The notes: generated by a model not told the origin, from the sequence alone. 64,000 bases of DNA from Holdemania sp. Marseille-P2844 (GCF_900120005.1 NZ_LT635451.1:620046-684045), one strand, 5' to 3'. Positions 44,408 to 53,790 are shown, counted from the first letter of the stretch. Program-made: numbers and translations.

Positions 44408-46405
44408 ATGAATAATCGTCAGTTAAGAATACTTTATTATTTTTTCAGCAATGCCGCGCCCTGTAAATCCGGCGACATCGCCCGGGAATTGAAATTAAGC
44501 TCGCGCACGATCCGCGACACCATCAAAGAAATGCAGCCGGCCTGTCAGGAAAACGGTTTTTCCATTCATTCGCGCAGAAACTACGGATTCGAGATTCAGA
44601 TCGAGGATGAACAACTCTATCAAGCGTTCGCCGATCAGATCAACGTTACCTGCACGGTGCTCAACCAGATTAAATACAACGAAAATGAAAGCTTTCTCTT
44701 TATCGCGCGAAAGCTGGCGTCGATCGACGATTGGATTAAAATCGACGATCTGGCGGAAGAACTCAATTTTTCCCGCAGCGCTTTAAGCCCGGTTATCTCA
44801 GATATCACAACGTATTTCCGAAATCATCAGCTGACGATCCTGCATAAAAAAGGCAAAGGCATCAAGCTGACTGGATCGGAAATCAACTACCGTATGGCAA
44901 TCATCCAGCTGATCGGGCCACTGCATCACCAGACCCTAATTCAAAAAGATGAAACGGCGTATAACCAATTCGTCTATTGCGATCGGGATTTATTTTTAGC
45001 GATCCGCCGGGAATTCAAAATTTTTATTTCCGGCAGCGGAATCCACTTTACCGACGCAATGTTTATCTGGCTGTCATTTTATCTGATTGTACTCATGAAT
45101 CGGCGCAAGCATGGTTATTCGATTGAGGCCAGTCCGGCCTTTGATTTTTTGAATCAAACGGCGTTTTTCCAGCCGGCTGCCGCGCTTTTTGAGCATCTCA
45201 GTCAAAGCTTTCCCAGCGATTTCAATGTGGATATCAACGAAGTTTATCAGTTTGCGGCATTGATGATGAGCAGAGCGGATATCAGCGACGCCCGCCGTTT
45301 TTTACGCTCAGTCGAAGCTTCGCCAATCGCTGAAACTTTTAGACAGATCAGCGAAGATTGCCACCGCTTTTTAATTCGTCAATTTAATCTGCGGCTGACA
45401 GACAATCCAACTTTCTGCAATGAATTTCAACTCCATTTAGCGCAGATCATGATTAAACATTATTTCCATTTTGAAACAAAAATTACCTTCGGCGGCGTCA
45501 TCACCAATAAATTTTCCCTCGTTTCCCCTTTAGTCACTTATCTTGGTTTTGAAGTTGCTTCACATCTGGAAAGTAAATGGCGCTTATCGCTATCCGGTGA
45601 CGATTATTTTCGATTTATTAACTTCTTCATGACCTTACTGGCGTCGATTCCGGTTCCCATTCGAAAGAAACGCCTTCTGATCACCTCTGGCGCGGGGTTA
45701 TCCTATTCCAGGTTTATCGGAAAACTGATCACAAATGAATTCGGTGCGTATATTGAAACTATCCGAGTATGCGAGTTTTATGAAATCCGGCATCTGAACT
45801 CTGCTGACTATGATATGATCATTACGAACTTTGATTTCAGTACCCTGCCGCAGTTTTATTCCTATGATCTGCCCTATTATCGGGTTAATTTTGAAGAAAG
45901 AGACGCCGAAACCCAGCTGAATTTAACTCAGGCATTTTCCGATATTTTTTTGATTGATGATTATTTCATCCGGGATGAAACCATTGCCTTCTATGAAACC
46001 ATTCAATTTTCCAGTCTCTTGCAGATTTATCAGTTCATCGTTTATAAAAATTGCCGCACACCTAAAAAATTTCAGCGATTGATCGACGAATTTCAAAAAA
46101 TAGAGACCACGATCGATTTCAAGATTGTCAACGGTACGTTGTTATTAATGGGAAATAAGAAAGATTATGGCCGAGAAGGCATCGACGTCTTTCTTTCCGA
46201 CGGCAAACTCAGCCACAAAGGGAATAAAATTTCTGCCGTCATTTTCTGCACACTGGATTTTTCATCCTTGCTGAAGCTTCGGATTGCCGAGATCTATTTG
46301 ATGCAGCTGCTGAGCCATTGCGACATTGGGACGCTGAAAAAAGAAAAGAATGCCTATCTGAAAAAGTTGACCTGCGAGATCTTGATTCGATTCCGGTCGA
46401 TTTAA
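44408..46405 (+). CDS. PRD-containing transcriptional regulator/antiterminator (BglG/LicR-like)
   Basis: 665 residues. An N-terminal HTH (NNRQLRILYYFFSNAAPCKSGDIARELKLSSRTIRDTI) and a second Mga-like HTH (IDDLAEELNFSRSALSPVISDI) are followed by long helical PRD-like domains (about 180-400). Next comes a Rossmann-like EIIB-type segment (KKRLLITSGAGLSYSRFIGKL) and a C-terminal domain. The EIIA-like end lacks an obvious phosphorylatable histidine motif. Such regulators are controlled by PTS phosphorylation and act on the adjacent PTS operon, here divergently transcribed 251 bases away. Translation starts after AGGTGAAAGGGCGG. Confidence 0.85.
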   Translation: MNNRQLRILYYFFSNAAPCKSGDIARELKLSSRTIRDTIKEMQPACQENGFSIHSRRNYGFEIQIEDEQLYQAFADQINVTCTVLNQIKYNENESFLFIARKLASIDDWIKIDDLAEELNFSRSALSPVISDITTYFRNHQLTILHKKGKGIKLTGSEINYRMAIIQLIGPLHHQTLIQKDETAYNQFVYCDRDLFLAIRREFKIFISGSGIHFTDAMFIWLSFYLIVLMNRRKHGYSIEASPAFDFLNQTAFFQPAAALFEHLSQSFPSDFNVDINEVYQFAALMMSRADISDARRFLRSVEASPIAETFRQISEDCHRFLIRQFNLRLTDNPTFCNEFQLHLAQIMIKHYFHFETKITFGGVITNKFSLVSPLVTYLGFEVASHLESKWRLSLSGDDYFRFINFFMTLLASIPVPIRKKRLLITSGAGLSYSRFIGKLITNEFGAYIETIRVCEFYEIRHLNSADYDMIITNFDFSTLPQFYSYDLPYYRVNFEERDAETQLNLTQAFSDIFLIDDYFIRDETIAFYETIQFSSLLQIYQFIVYKNCRTPKKFQRLIDEFQKIETTIDFKIVNGTLLLMGNKKDYGREGIDVFLSDGKLSHKGNKISAVIFCTLDFSSLLKLRIAEIYLMQLLSHCDIGTLKKEKNAYLKKLTCEILIRFRSI

Positions 46406-46454
46406 GGAAATGCCTCCTTGGATTGTGACTAAACCGGGAATATTCCATCTTTTC

Positions 46455-46484
46455 CAAAAGAAAACCGAGGAATTTCTCCCTCGG
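46455..46484 (-). terminator. Intrinsic terminator after folA (possibly bidirectional)
   Basis: Stem CCGAGG / CCTCGG with an 8-base loop and a TTTTCTTTT tail on the minus strand, 9 bases after the folA stop. The convergent PRD regulator may use the same hairpin. Confidence 0.75.
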
Positions 46485-46493
46485 CAGTTTCCT

Positions 46494-46979
46494 TTATTTC
46501 TCTGTCTTCCGATTCATTCTATCCCATTCTTCCAGCACAAAACCGTCTTCCCGGGTTTGCTTGCGGCAATCCCATTCCTGCGGATCCCACGTTGGAAAGA
46601 ACGTATCACAGTTATAGCAGCCAGCCATCCGGCTTAACCGCAAATGAGCGGCATAGGGCAGCCACAAAGCGTAGATTTCCCCCCCCCCGCCGATCACCAG
46701 CTCGTCATATTCCGGGTGTGCCTCCATCCAGGCCAGCGCTTCTTTAACCGAACGAACGATGGGAAAGTCCGGATCCTCCATTACTCGGCTTTGGATGATC
46801 AGCTGCCGTCCCGCAAGCTTGCGGCGCAGCGGCTCGGCCGTCTTCCGGCCCATCAGCAGCGGTTTTCCCATCGTATACGCCTGAAACTGCCGCAGATCCG
46901 CCGGGCAATGCCACGGCATTCGGCCAGCTTTACCCAAGCCGCCAGCTTCATCCAGTGCGGCGATCATCGTGATTTTCAT
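46494..46979 (-). CDS. folA: Dihydrofolate reductase
   Basis: 161 residues. MKITMIAALDEAGGLGKAGRMPWHCPADLRQF holds the substrate site, with the acidic residue Asp28 equivalent to Asp27 of E. coli. MGRKTAEPL and VIGGGGEIYALWLPYAA (NADPH loop) follow. It reduces dihydrofolate with NADPH. The glycine loop is encoded by a run of ten G on the coding strand (46679-46688), prone to slippage. No thyA is present next to it. Confidence 0.94.
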   Translation of the reverse strand: MKITMIAALDEAGGLGKAGRMPWHCPADLRQFQAYTMGKPLLMGRKTAEPLRRKLAGRQLIIQSRVMEDPDFPIVRSVKEALAWMEAHPEYDELVIGGGGEIYALWLPYAAHLRLSRMAGCYNCDTFFPTWDPQEWDCRKQTREDGFVLEEWDRMNRKTEK

Positions 46980-47037
46980 GCCCGTTCCTCCCTTTTCTTG
47001 AATGCCTGTTCCACTCTGTACGCATTAGCATGCCTCA

Positions 47038-47072
47038 TAAAGAAAGCCAGGTTCATTGACAGGCCTGGCTTT
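47038..47072 (-). terminator. Intrinsic terminator after leuS
   Basis: Perfect 9-bp stem AAAGCCAGG / CCTGGCTTT with a 12-base loop and a T-rich tail on the minus strand, 10 bases after the leuS stop. Confidence 0.85.
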
Positions 47073-47081
47073 GTTATTCCA

Positions 47082-49484
47082 TTAATTTGCGACGATGTTG
47101 ACGACCTTACCCTTGATCACAATGATCTTGCGGATCGTCTTCCCTTCGATAAACGGCTGAACGTTCTCGACCGCTAACGCCTTTTCTTTCAGCTCGTCTT
47201 CCCCGGCGTCCACCGACGTCATGAACTTGCCGCGCAGCTTGCCGTTGACCTGAACGACGACTTCCGTTTCATTTTTCACCAACTTCGCTTCGTCATAGGT
47301 CGGCCAGCTTTCATAAGCGATCGTTTCCGCGCCGGTTAAGTGCTGGTACATTTCCTCGCCGATGTGCGGCACAAACGGGCTCAGCAGCTTGATGAAGCCT
47401 AAAAGCATTTCGCGGTTGATCTTGTCGGCGCGGTAGCATTCGTTGATAAAAATCATCATCTGCGAAATCGCCGTATTGAAGTTCAGCGTTTCAATGTCCT
47501 CTGTGACCTTTTTCACGGTAAAGTGGTAGGCGTAGTCCAGCTGCGGCGTCGGTTCATCCGTGACTTTCTCCGACTGTTCCATGACTAAACGCCAGACGCG
47601 TTCCAGCCATTTGCGCGAAGCGTCGACGCCCTTTTCGCTCCATGGCTTACTGGCCTCTAACGGTCCCATAAACATTTCGTACAGCCGCAGCGTATCCGCA
47701 CCGTACTTCTCGACGATGACATTCGGATCGACGACATATTCCGGGAATCTTTTACCCATTTTAATGCCGTTGGAGCCGAGAATCATGCCCTGATGGACAA
47801 GCTTGTGGAACGGCTCCTTGACCGGGACCACGCCCTTATCATACAGGAAATTATTCCACATCCGGCTGTAAAGCAGATGCCCGACCGCATGCTCCGGTCC
47901 GCCGATATACAGATCGACCGGCATCCAGTGTTTTAACAGCTCGGGATCAGCCAGTTCCTTCTCATTGTGCGGATCAATATAACGCAGGAAATACCAGCTG
48001 CTGCCGGCGCTGCCCGGCATCGTGCTCGTTTCGCGGCGGCCCTTGACGCCGTTTATTTCCACATTCACCCAATCCGGTGCTTTCTCCAGCGGCGAAGCGC
48101 CGGTTTTTGACGGGCTGTAATCGTTGAGGTCCGGCAGTAACAGCGGCAGCTGATCATCGCTTAACGCGACGGTATCGCCGTTGTCCAAATGGACGATCGG
48201 AATCGGCTCGCCCCAGTATCGCTGACGGGCGAAAATCCATTCGCGCAGCCGGTAATTGACTTTTTTCTGGCCGCAGTGATGCTCGCTCAGCCACTGGATC
48301 ATTGCATCAATCGCATCCTGCTTGTTCATGCCGTTTAAGAATTCCGAGTTGATATGCACGCCGTCCTGAGTCCAGGCTTCCTTAGCGACGTTGCCGCCTT
48401 CCAGGACCGGAATGATTTCCAAACCAAACTTCTTGGCGAAGGCATAGTCGCGGTCGTCGTGAGCCGGTACCGCCATGATCGCCCCCGTGCCGTAGGTAGC
48501 CAGAACGTAATCGGAAATCCAGATTGGGATCTGCTTGCCGTTGACCGGATTGATCGCATACGCACCGGTGAAGACGCCGGTCTTCTCCTTGTTTAATTCC
48601 GTACGTTCCAGATCCGATTTTGTCGCACACTGCCGCTTGTACTCCTCGACCGCCGCTTTCTGCGACGGCGTCGTGATCTGATCAACCAGCGCATGCTCCG
48701 GCGCTAAAACGCAGTAGGTCGCGCCGAACAGCGTGTCGCAGCGGGTTGTGAAAACCGTGAATTGCTCCGCATGTCCAGCAACCTGGAAATCCACCAGCGC
48801 GCCGATTGATTTGCCGATCCAGTTGCGCTGCATTTCCTTTGTGGATTCCGGCCAGTCCACCTCGTCCAGCCCTTCCAAAAGCCGTTCGGCATACTGCACG
48901 ATGTCGATGACCCACTGGCGCATGTTCTTGCGCACAACCGGATAACCGCCGCGTTCGCTCTTGCCGTCGATGACCTCGTCGTTGGCCAGAACCGTGCCCA
49001 ATTCCTCACACCAGTTAACCGGCATCTCAACGCATTTTGCCAGGCCGCTTTCAAACAGCTGCTTGAAAATCCACTGCGTCCATTTGTAGAACGAAGGATC
49101 GCACGTCGATACCTCGCGGTCCCAGTCGTAGCTGAAGCCCAGCATTTTCAGCTGACGCTTAAATGTTTCGATATTTTTCAGCGTGAAGCCGTTGGGATTG
49201 TTGCCGGTCTGGATCGCATACTGCTCCGCCGGCAGACCGAAGCTGTCAAAGCCCATTGGATGAAGCACGTTGTAGCCCTGCATGCGCTTCATGCGGCTGA
49301 CGATGTCGGTCGCCGTGTAGCCCTCCGGATGGCCGGCATGCAGACCGACCCCGGATGGGTACGGGAACATATCCAACGCGTAAAACTTCGGCTTGGAAAA
49401 GTCCCAGGCATCGGTTGCGAACGTCTTGTTCTCCTCCCATACCTTCTGCCATTTTGTCTCAATACTCTTGTGATCGTAGCTCAT
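47082..49484 (-). CDS. leuS: Leucyl-tRNA synthetase
   Basis: 800 residues from ATG 49484 (AAAGG nine bases upstream; the ATG at 49493 would sit on that site). Class I synthetase: HIGH-type motif HAGH in [16 protein letters not shown] (about 42-56), CP1 editing domain in the middle ([13 protein letters not shown] region after it), and the KMSKS-type motif KMGKR (about 573). The C-terminal anticodon-binding and tRNA-contacting domains are complete. It charges tRNA-Leu. Expression is controlled by the T-box leader upstream. Confidence 0.97.
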   Translation of the reverse strand: MSYDHKSIETKWQKVWEENKTFATDAWDFSKPKFYALDMFPYPSGVGLHAGHPEGYTATDIVSRMKRMQGYNVLHPMGFDSFGLPAEQYAIQTGNNPNGFTLKNIETFKRQLKMLGFSYDWDREVSTCDPSFYKWTQWIFKQLFESGLAKCVEMPVNWCEELGTVLANDEVIDGKSERGGYPVVRKNMRQWVIDIVQYAERLLEGLDEVDWPESTKEMQRNWIGKSIGALVDFQVAGHAEQFTVFTTRCDTLFGATYCVLAPEHALVDQITTPSQKAAVEEYKRQCATKSDLERTELNKEKTGVFTGAYAINPVNGKQIPIWISDYVLATYGTGAIMAVPAHDDRDYAFAKKFGLEIIPVLEGGNVAKEAWTQDGVHINSEFLNGMNKQDAIDAMIQWLSEHHCGQKKVNYRLREWIFARQRYWGEPIPIVHLDNGDTVALSDDQLPLLLPDLNDYSPSKTGASPLEKAPDWVNVEINGVKGRRETSTMPGSAGSSWYFLRYIDPHNEKELADPELLKHWMPVDLYIGGPEHAVGHLLYSRMWNNFLYDKGVVPVKEPFHKLVHQGMILGSNGIKMGKRFPEYVVDPNVIVEKYGADTLRLYEMFMGPLEASKPWSEKGVDASRKWLERVWRLVMEQSEKVTDEPTPQLDYAYHFTVKKVTEDIETLNFNTAISQMMIFINECYRADKINREMLLGFIKLLSPFVPHIGEEMYQHLTGAETIAYESWPTYDEAKLVKNETEVVVQVNGKLRGKFMTSVDAGEDELKEKALAVENVQPFIEGKTIRKIIVIKGKVVNIVAN

Positions 49485-49508
49485 AAAATTCATCCTTTCT
49501 CAAACAAA

Positions 49509-49730
49509 TAAAAAACGCCCTTCATCTAAGGACGTCAGCGCGCGGTACCACCTTAGTTCACAGAAAGATCCCTTCTGTGCCCCTCTTTTTCCTTTAACGC
49601 AGGAAGTCACGGAATCCTTTTTTTCAGATTCAGCTCCAAGGTCAGTTCGTTCAGGTCTGCCGCCGGTTTGCACCTGCCACCGGCTCTCTGATCGGTCAGA
49701 CGGTAGAATTACTATTCCTTTTCATCGCTT
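49509..49730 (-). promoter_or_regulatory. T-box leader of leuS with terminator
   Basis: The conserved T-box sequence GGTGGTACCGCG is on the minus strand at 49552-49541. Directly after it, CGTCCTT-AGAT-GAAGGGCG plus six T residues forms the terminator (49534-49509). The upstream part carries a long Stem I. A GAACUGACC segment near its 3' side is a candidate specifier loop with the leucine codon CUG; this reading is tentative. Uncharged tRNA-Leu should stabilise the antiterminator and turn on leuS. Confidence 0.9.
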
Positions 49731-49735
49731 ATTCA

Positions 49736-49764
49736 AGAATAACAAAATCCCCGTTTTAAGTCAA
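49736..49764 (-). promoter_or_regulatory. Promoter of the leuS T-box transcript
   Basis: TTGACT (49764-49759) and TATTCT (49741-49736) are 17 bases apart on the minus strand, just before the T-box leader. Confidence 0.6.
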
Positions 49765-49953
49765 TCAAATCTTGCCTGAAAAACAAGGGTTTTCATCGTT
49801 GTTTCTTTTTTATGAAACGTTTTCCTGAACCCTCTTTTTTCTGCCTGTGATCCCGCTAAAAAAATGCCGGAAAGGCTTTTCAATTCTTGTCAAAACGACT
49901 ACAATAAGAAAATGAATAAGGGAATAAGCATACGCTTAGACAAAAACCAAGAT

Positions 49954-50018
49954 TTGTAGTTGAAGTTCCTCGCCAATATGATATGATATTTATATGATCT
50001 AGTTTTGATAACTAGATC
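49954..50018 (+). promoter_or_regulatory. Promoter and 5'-UTR inverted repeat of the hemolysin III gene
   Basis: TTGTAG (49954-49959) and TATGAT (49977-49982) are spaced by 17; an alternative pair TTGAAG/TATGAT lies five bases downstream. A perfect 9-bp inverted repeat GATCTAGTT-TTGAT-AACTAGATC (49996-50018) lies between the promoter and the ribosome site AAGGAG. It could be an operator or an RNA hairpin limiting translation. Confidence 0.5.
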
Positions 50019-50035
50019 AAAAAGGAGCTGATAGT

Positions 50036-50689
50036 ATGTTTCGTTGGTTTAAGAATGTTCAGGATCCGATCAGCAGCTACACCCATTTTCTCGGCGCCTG
50101 CTTCGGCGTGATCGCCACGTTGGTGTTTATCGCCGCCGGAGTTGCGAACCAACGTCCGCTTAAAACGATTCTGGCCTGCTGCGTGTTCAGCGCTTCGATG
50201 ATCGCGTTGTACAGCGCATCCAGCTATTATCACACACTGAGCTGGGATCATCCGCATCACACGTTGTTCCGCAAGCTGGACCATTCGATGATCTATGTGC
50301 TGATCGCCGGCACGTACACCCCGCTGTGTCTGACCTATCTGCCGGGGCGGGAGGGAATTACGTTTGCGGTTGTGATCTGGACGATCGCACTGGCCGGCAT
50401 CATCGCGAAGATCTGCTGGCTGAGTGCGCCGCGGATTCTGTATACGCTGTTGTATCTGGCGATGGGCTGGGCCGTACTGTTTGACTGGAGCGGTTTCTCG
50501 CAGATGCCTTCCGGCTGCCTGATGCTGATCGCGCTGGGTGGAATCGCGTACACGATCGGCGCCGTGATCTATATGATCAAAAAGCCGGATCTGTCGAAGC
50601 AATGGGGATTTCACGAACTGTTCCATCTGTTCATTCTGCTGGGATCGTTCTTTCACTTCATCGCAGTGCTGAGCTACATTCTGCTTTAG
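50036..50689 (+). CDS. Hemolysin III/PAQR family membrane protein (TrhA-like)
   Basis: 217 residues, seven membrane helices. The PAQR/HlyIII pattern is visible: DPISSYTHFLGACFG at the N-terminus, SSYYHTL in the second helix region, LDHSMIYVLIAGTYTPLCL, and near the end GFHELFHLFILLGSFFHFIAVL with the metal-site histidines. Bacterial members influence membrane fluidity or lipid homeostasis; the name hemolysin is historical. Monocistronic or followed by degV 50 bases later. Confidence 0.9.
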   Translation: MFRWFKNVQDPISSYTHFLGACFGVIATLVFIAAGVANQRPLKTILACCVFSASMIALYSASSYYHTLSWDHPHHTLFRKLDHSMIYVLIAGTYTPLCLTYLPGREGITFAVVIWTIALAGIIAKICWLSAPRILYTLLYLAMGWAVLFDWSGFSQMPSGCLMLIALGGIAYTIGAVIYMIKKPDLSKQWGFHELFHLFILLGSFFHFIAVLSYILL

Positions 50690-50738
50690 CGCATCCCGTT
50701 CCCTAATCCATTTAAAAGTAAAGAAAGAGAGTTCAACT

Positions 50739-51575
50739 ATGATTCGATTAATTTCTGATTCCTCCACGCTTTATTCCATTGAAGAAGGCAAGGCGCTGCC
50801 CTGCGACATCACGCCGCTGTGTGTTACGATCAACGGCAAGACTTACCGCGAATTTGAAGAAATCGACGCCGAGACGTTTCTGGGCTTGATCAAAGCCGGC
50901 TACATTCCTTCCTCGTCGCAGCCTTCGATGGGCGAGCTGATCGAGCTGTTTGAAAAATATCCGGATGATGAAATTCTCGTCATTTCCATGGCGGACGGCT
51001 TGTCAGGAACGTATCAGACGGCGGAAGCGGCGCGGCAGCACACGGAGCATCCGGAACGGATTCACGTAGTCAATTCCCAAACGCTGTGCGGACCGCATCG
51101 GTATCTGGTGGACCTGGCGGCGCGGCTGATTCGCGACGGGCGGCAGATCGAAGATATTCTGGAAACACTTCGGAATAAAATTGCGACGAGCCTGTCGTTC
51201 TTACTGCCGCAGGATTTCAGCTATCTCAAGCGCGGCGGCCGGTGCACGCCGATGGCGGCGGCAATGGGCGGCCTGTTGAAATTACAGCCGATCATGATTC
51301 AGGCCGAAGAAGGCCGGCGGCTGGAAAAGTTCGGCGTCGGCCGCAGCTTTGACGCCGCGGTCAAATCGGTCTTAGGCAAGCTGGAGGAACACGTCCGCAA
51401 CGCCCGCGTTCAGATCAGCGTATCCCATGCGTTCAGTAAGGAACAGGCTGAAAAGGTTCTGGCCAGAGTTAAGGAGCGGTTTCCGGAAGCTGAATGCGTT
51501 CTCTACGATCTGTCCTGCGCGTTTATTACTCAGGGCGGACCGCGGTGTATTGCGATCCAGTCAATCGAATTGTAA
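50739..51575 (+). CDS. DegV family fatty-acid-binding protein
   Basis: 278 residues. N-terminal RLISDSSTLYS is the DegV start with the Ser-rich fatty-acid carboxylate site. YIPSSSQPSMGELIELFEKY and VISMADGLSGTYQTAEAA follow, and FSYLKRGGRCTPMAAAMGGLLKLQPIM occurs in the C-terminal domain. The family (FakB) presents fatty acids to the kinase FakA for phospholipid synthesis. No fakA is in the window. Ribosome site AAAGAAAGAGAG. Confidence 0.92.
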   Translation: MIRLISDSSTLYSIEEGKALPCDITPLCVTINGKTYREFEEIDAETFLGLIKAGYIPSSSQPSMGELIELFEKYPDDEILVISMADGLSGTYQTAEAARQHTEHPERIHVVNSQTLCGPHRYLVDLAARLIRDGRQIEDILETLRNKIATSLSFLLPQDFSYLKRGGRCTPMAAAMGGLLKLQPIMIQAEEGRRLEKFGVGRSFDAAVKSVLGKLEEHVRNARVQISVSHAFSKEQAEKVLARVKERFPEAECVLYDLSCAFITQGGPRCIAIQSIEL

Positions 51576-51597
51576 TCGGAACTGATTTTATCAACGG

Positions 51598-51626
51598 ACG
51601 GCGCGCAGAAAATGCGCCGTTTTTTA
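51598..51626 (+). terminator. Intrinsic terminator after degV
   Basis: 7-bp stem ACGGCGC / GCGCCGT with a 9-base loop and six T residues on the plus strand, 22 bases after the stop. Confidence 0.85.
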
Positions 51627-51881
51627 CTTTATTTTCGAATTCTTTGCCCCTGCCCGATCCTGCTTGTTTACCAGCTTGATCAAAGTGGTTATGATCTGTG
51701 CATGTTGAGGAAACTGTGCGCGAATTCTTTTCACCGGACAGTTTAAAGTCAGCTCAGTTGATTCCCTTGTATATTTAATGAGGAGAAACCCCACTTTCAT
51801 TTCAATCTGCCTGTCGCCCAGACCCGTCAAAACATAGCCTGCTCTCTTTTGAATTCTTTCAAATCGTCGAAAACAGGACAA
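51624..51881 (-). CDS. Possible small hypothetical ORF or gene remnant
   Basis: 85 codons reading MSCFRRFERIQKRAGYVLTG near the start and KYTRESTELTLNCPV further on, with a plausible amino-acid mix. The only start is TTG without a ribosome site and the 3' end abuts the degV terminator. It fills a 360-base gap between two plus-strand genes. I recognise no family. It may be a decayed gene or chance. Confidence 0.25.
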   Translation of the reverse strand: MSCFRRFERIQKRAGYVLTGLGDRQIEMKVGFLLIKYTRESTELTLNCPVKRIRAQFPQHAQIITTLIKLVNKQDRAGAKNSKIK

Positions 51882-51885
51882 AAGA

Positions 51886-51914
51886 TTGCGCTTTCAAACC
51901 AGTCGTTTTATAAT
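51886..51914 (+). promoter_or_regulatory. Promoter of the ceramidase-like gene
   Basis: TTGCGC (51886-51891) and perfect TATAAT (51909-51914) with a 17-base spacer, 25 bases before the GTG start. Confidence 0.65.
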
Positions 51915-51938
51915 TAATTTTGAAATGAGGGATATCAC

Positions 51939-53117
51939 GTGAAAATTGGTTACAATCAAGTCTGCATCAATCCTACCTTCAGCTGTCTGCCGGTCGGATT
52001 TCTGACGCAGGCCGAGCCGCTGAATAAAATTCGCGGTGATTTATATGCCCGCTGTCTGCGGATGGTAGACGATGGTCGGGAAGTGATCTTGATCACATTT
52101 GATTCGCTGGGAATTTCGCAGGACGTTCAGGAGCGGATGGAGGAATCGCTGCGCCAGGCCGTCGGCGAAGACGCGCTGATCATTTTCAGCTGTTCCCATA
52201 CGCATTATGCCCCTTCTTTATGCAACGCGCTGGGTTTTATTGAAGAAAATACCCCTTATCTTGAGAGTCTGGATATCAAGCTGCTCAATCTGGTCAGAAA
52301 CTGCCGGATGAGCGAAGACGCGCAGCTGACGGTTTCCTATCAGGTGCGCAATTTCACCGGTGTCGGCCGCTGCCGGCTGTCCCAAGGCAGCGATCAATTT
52401 GTTCTGGCCGGAGTTCTGAGCTTTTTCAAAGAGGGTCTACGGATTGGCAATTTCTTGATCTATAACTGCCACCCGACGATCTCCGCCGAGGATGCCGATT
52501 ACCTGTCCTCCGATTATCCGGGCTCGGCGCTGGATATTCTGAAGCAGCGTTACCCGAAGGAATTCTTCCTGTTCTTACAGGGACCGTGCGGCGACGTTTC
52601 GACACGGTTCACCCGTCAGGCCAAGAATTACGACGAAGTCATCCGGCTGGCCAATGAAATCGTGTCGGCTTGGGAAAAGATGATGAAGCTGACCCCGCGG
52701 ATGCAGCCGCTGAAGCTGGATTGGAACGATCAGACGCTGCCGATTCACAAAGGCTTGAAAACGTTTGACATCAATCAGATGGATACGGCAAGCTTGAGCG
52801 AGAAAGAAATCCGCGAGCTGCATACGGGAGCGAAAATGGTCGAACAATACCGCGGCATGTTGGCGATGCTGCCCAATGAAGTACGATTCACGCGCGTCAG
52901 CCTGGGACCGTTCCGGCTGATCTTTAATCCGTTTGAGCTGTTCTCCGGTTATATGCAGAATCTGGATCCGAAAAAAGACGTGCTCGTCTGTTATTCGCAA
53001 GGCTATCTGGGCTATCTGAGCTGCCCGGACAATCAGGAAATCTCGTACGAAACGATGATCGAAATTTGTTCCAACGACGATAAAAAAGCAGTCGCCGAAC
53101 TCATTCGCAGCTGTTAG
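51939..53117 (+). CDS. Neutral/alkaline ceramidase-like protein, cytoplasmic
   Basis: 392 residues, GTG start with GAGGG upstream. No signal peptide. The N-terminal domain resembles neutral ceramidases: GYNQVCINPTFSCLPVGF, DLYARCLRMVDDGREVILITFDSLG, FSCSHTHYAPSLCN (zinc-binding HTH) and NCHPTISAEDADYLSSDYPGS, followed by LQGPCGDVSTRF. These are the conserved blocks of the PF04734 catalytic domain. The usual C-terminal Ig-like domain is replaced by about 130 other residues. True ceramidases are secreted or lumenal, so the cytoplasmic substrate here may be another amide. Monocistronic between its promoter and terminator. Confidence 0.75.
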   Translation: MKIGYNQVCINPTFSCLPVGFLTQAEPLNKIRGDLYARCLRMVDDGREVILITFDSLGISQDVQERMEESLRQAVGEDALIIFSCSHTHYAPSLCNALGFIEENTPYLESLDIKLLNLVRNCRMSEDAQLTVSYQVRNFTGVGRCRLSQGSDQFVLAGVLSFFKEGLRIGNFLIYNCHPTISAEDADYLSSDYPGSALDILKQRYPKEFFLFLQGPCGDVSTRFTRQAKNYDEVIRLANEIVSAWEKMMKLTPRMQPLKLDWNDQTLPIHKGLKTFDINQMDTASLSEKEIRELHTGAKMVEQYRGMLAMLPNEVRFTRVSLGPFRLIFNPFELFSGYMQNLDPKKDVLVCYSQGYLGYLSCPDNQEISYETMIEICSNDDKKAVAELIRSC

Positions 53118-53138
53118 AGAAAACAAAGAATCAACCCC

Positions 53139-53171
53139 ATCCGGATCAGTTAAAAGGATCCGGATTTTTCT
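53139..53171 (+). terminator. Intrinsic terminator after the ceramidase-like gene
   Basis: Perfect 9-bp stem ATCCGGATC / GATCCGGAT with a 9-base loop and TTTTCTTT on the plus strand. Confidence 0.9.
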
Positions 53172-53254
53172 TTACGCCGGCCAGCAATCATCCTTCTGCG
53201 GCAATAAACAAATTGTTTTTCGATAATTATTTATTTTAATACGATAAATTTATA

Positions 53255-53282
53255 TTGATTTTCAAGATTTTCTTGTTATAAT
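53255..53282 (+). promoter_or_regulatory. Promoter of the DUF2975-XRE-DUF4173 operon
   Basis: TTGATT (53255-53260) and TATAAT (53277-53282) with a 16-base spacer. The spacer contains CAAGA-TTT-TCTTG, a small inverted repeat that could bind the XRE regulator encoded in the operon. Confidence 0.6.
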
Positions 53283-53306
53283 CAAAGATGAAAAGAGGTT
53301 GATGTT

Positions 53307-53786
53307 ATGAACAATAAAAAATTGGCGTTTCTGCTTAAACTGTTCGTCGTTATTCTGGCGGCGCTGGGACTTGTTTTATTCGGGCTTTGCATTCCGAGTC
53401 TGCTTCATGAGTTGATTTTATTCTACCGCCGGACGCTGAATGAAGAACTGCCGCTGCAGCTGTTGTCCGCAACGGCAGCCGTGATCCTGTATATCGCGCT
53501 GATCTTATTCTGGCGGATCTGCACGCGGATCGGCCGAAATCGTTCGTTCTGCCATGAAAATGCCGAAGGTCTGCGCTGGATCTGCAAGCTGGCGTTCTTT
53601 GACACCGCGCTGTGCTTGATCGGCTGTCTTTACGCGCTATTCCTCAACATCCTGCATCCGGTTTTGATGTTAAGCGGATTGGGAATCATGGCTTTGGGCG
53701 GGTTGATCGCCGTGGCCGCCTACACGCTCGCCTATCTGGTCACGATCGCCGAACAGATCCAGACGGAAAACGAATTGATGGTGTAA
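53307..53786 (+). CDS. DUF2975 family membrane protein
   Basis: 159 residues, four membrane helices: LKLFVVILAALGLVLFGLCIPSLL, LLSATAAVILYIALILFWRI, FFDTALCLIGCLYALFL and GIMALGGLIAVAAYTLAYLVTIAEQIQTEN. The last segment with its polar end is characteristic of DUF2975 (YoaS-like), which is usually paired with a small XRE regulator, as here. Function unknown. Confidence 0.85.
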   Translation: MNNKKLAFLLKLFVVILAALGLVLFGLCIPSLLHELILFYRRTLNEELPLQLLSATAAVILYIALILFWRICTRIGRNRSFCHENAEGLRWICKLAFFDTALCLIGCLYALFLNILHPVLMLSGLGIMALGGLIAVAAYTLAYLVTIAEQIQTENELMV

Positions 53787-53790
53787 GCCT

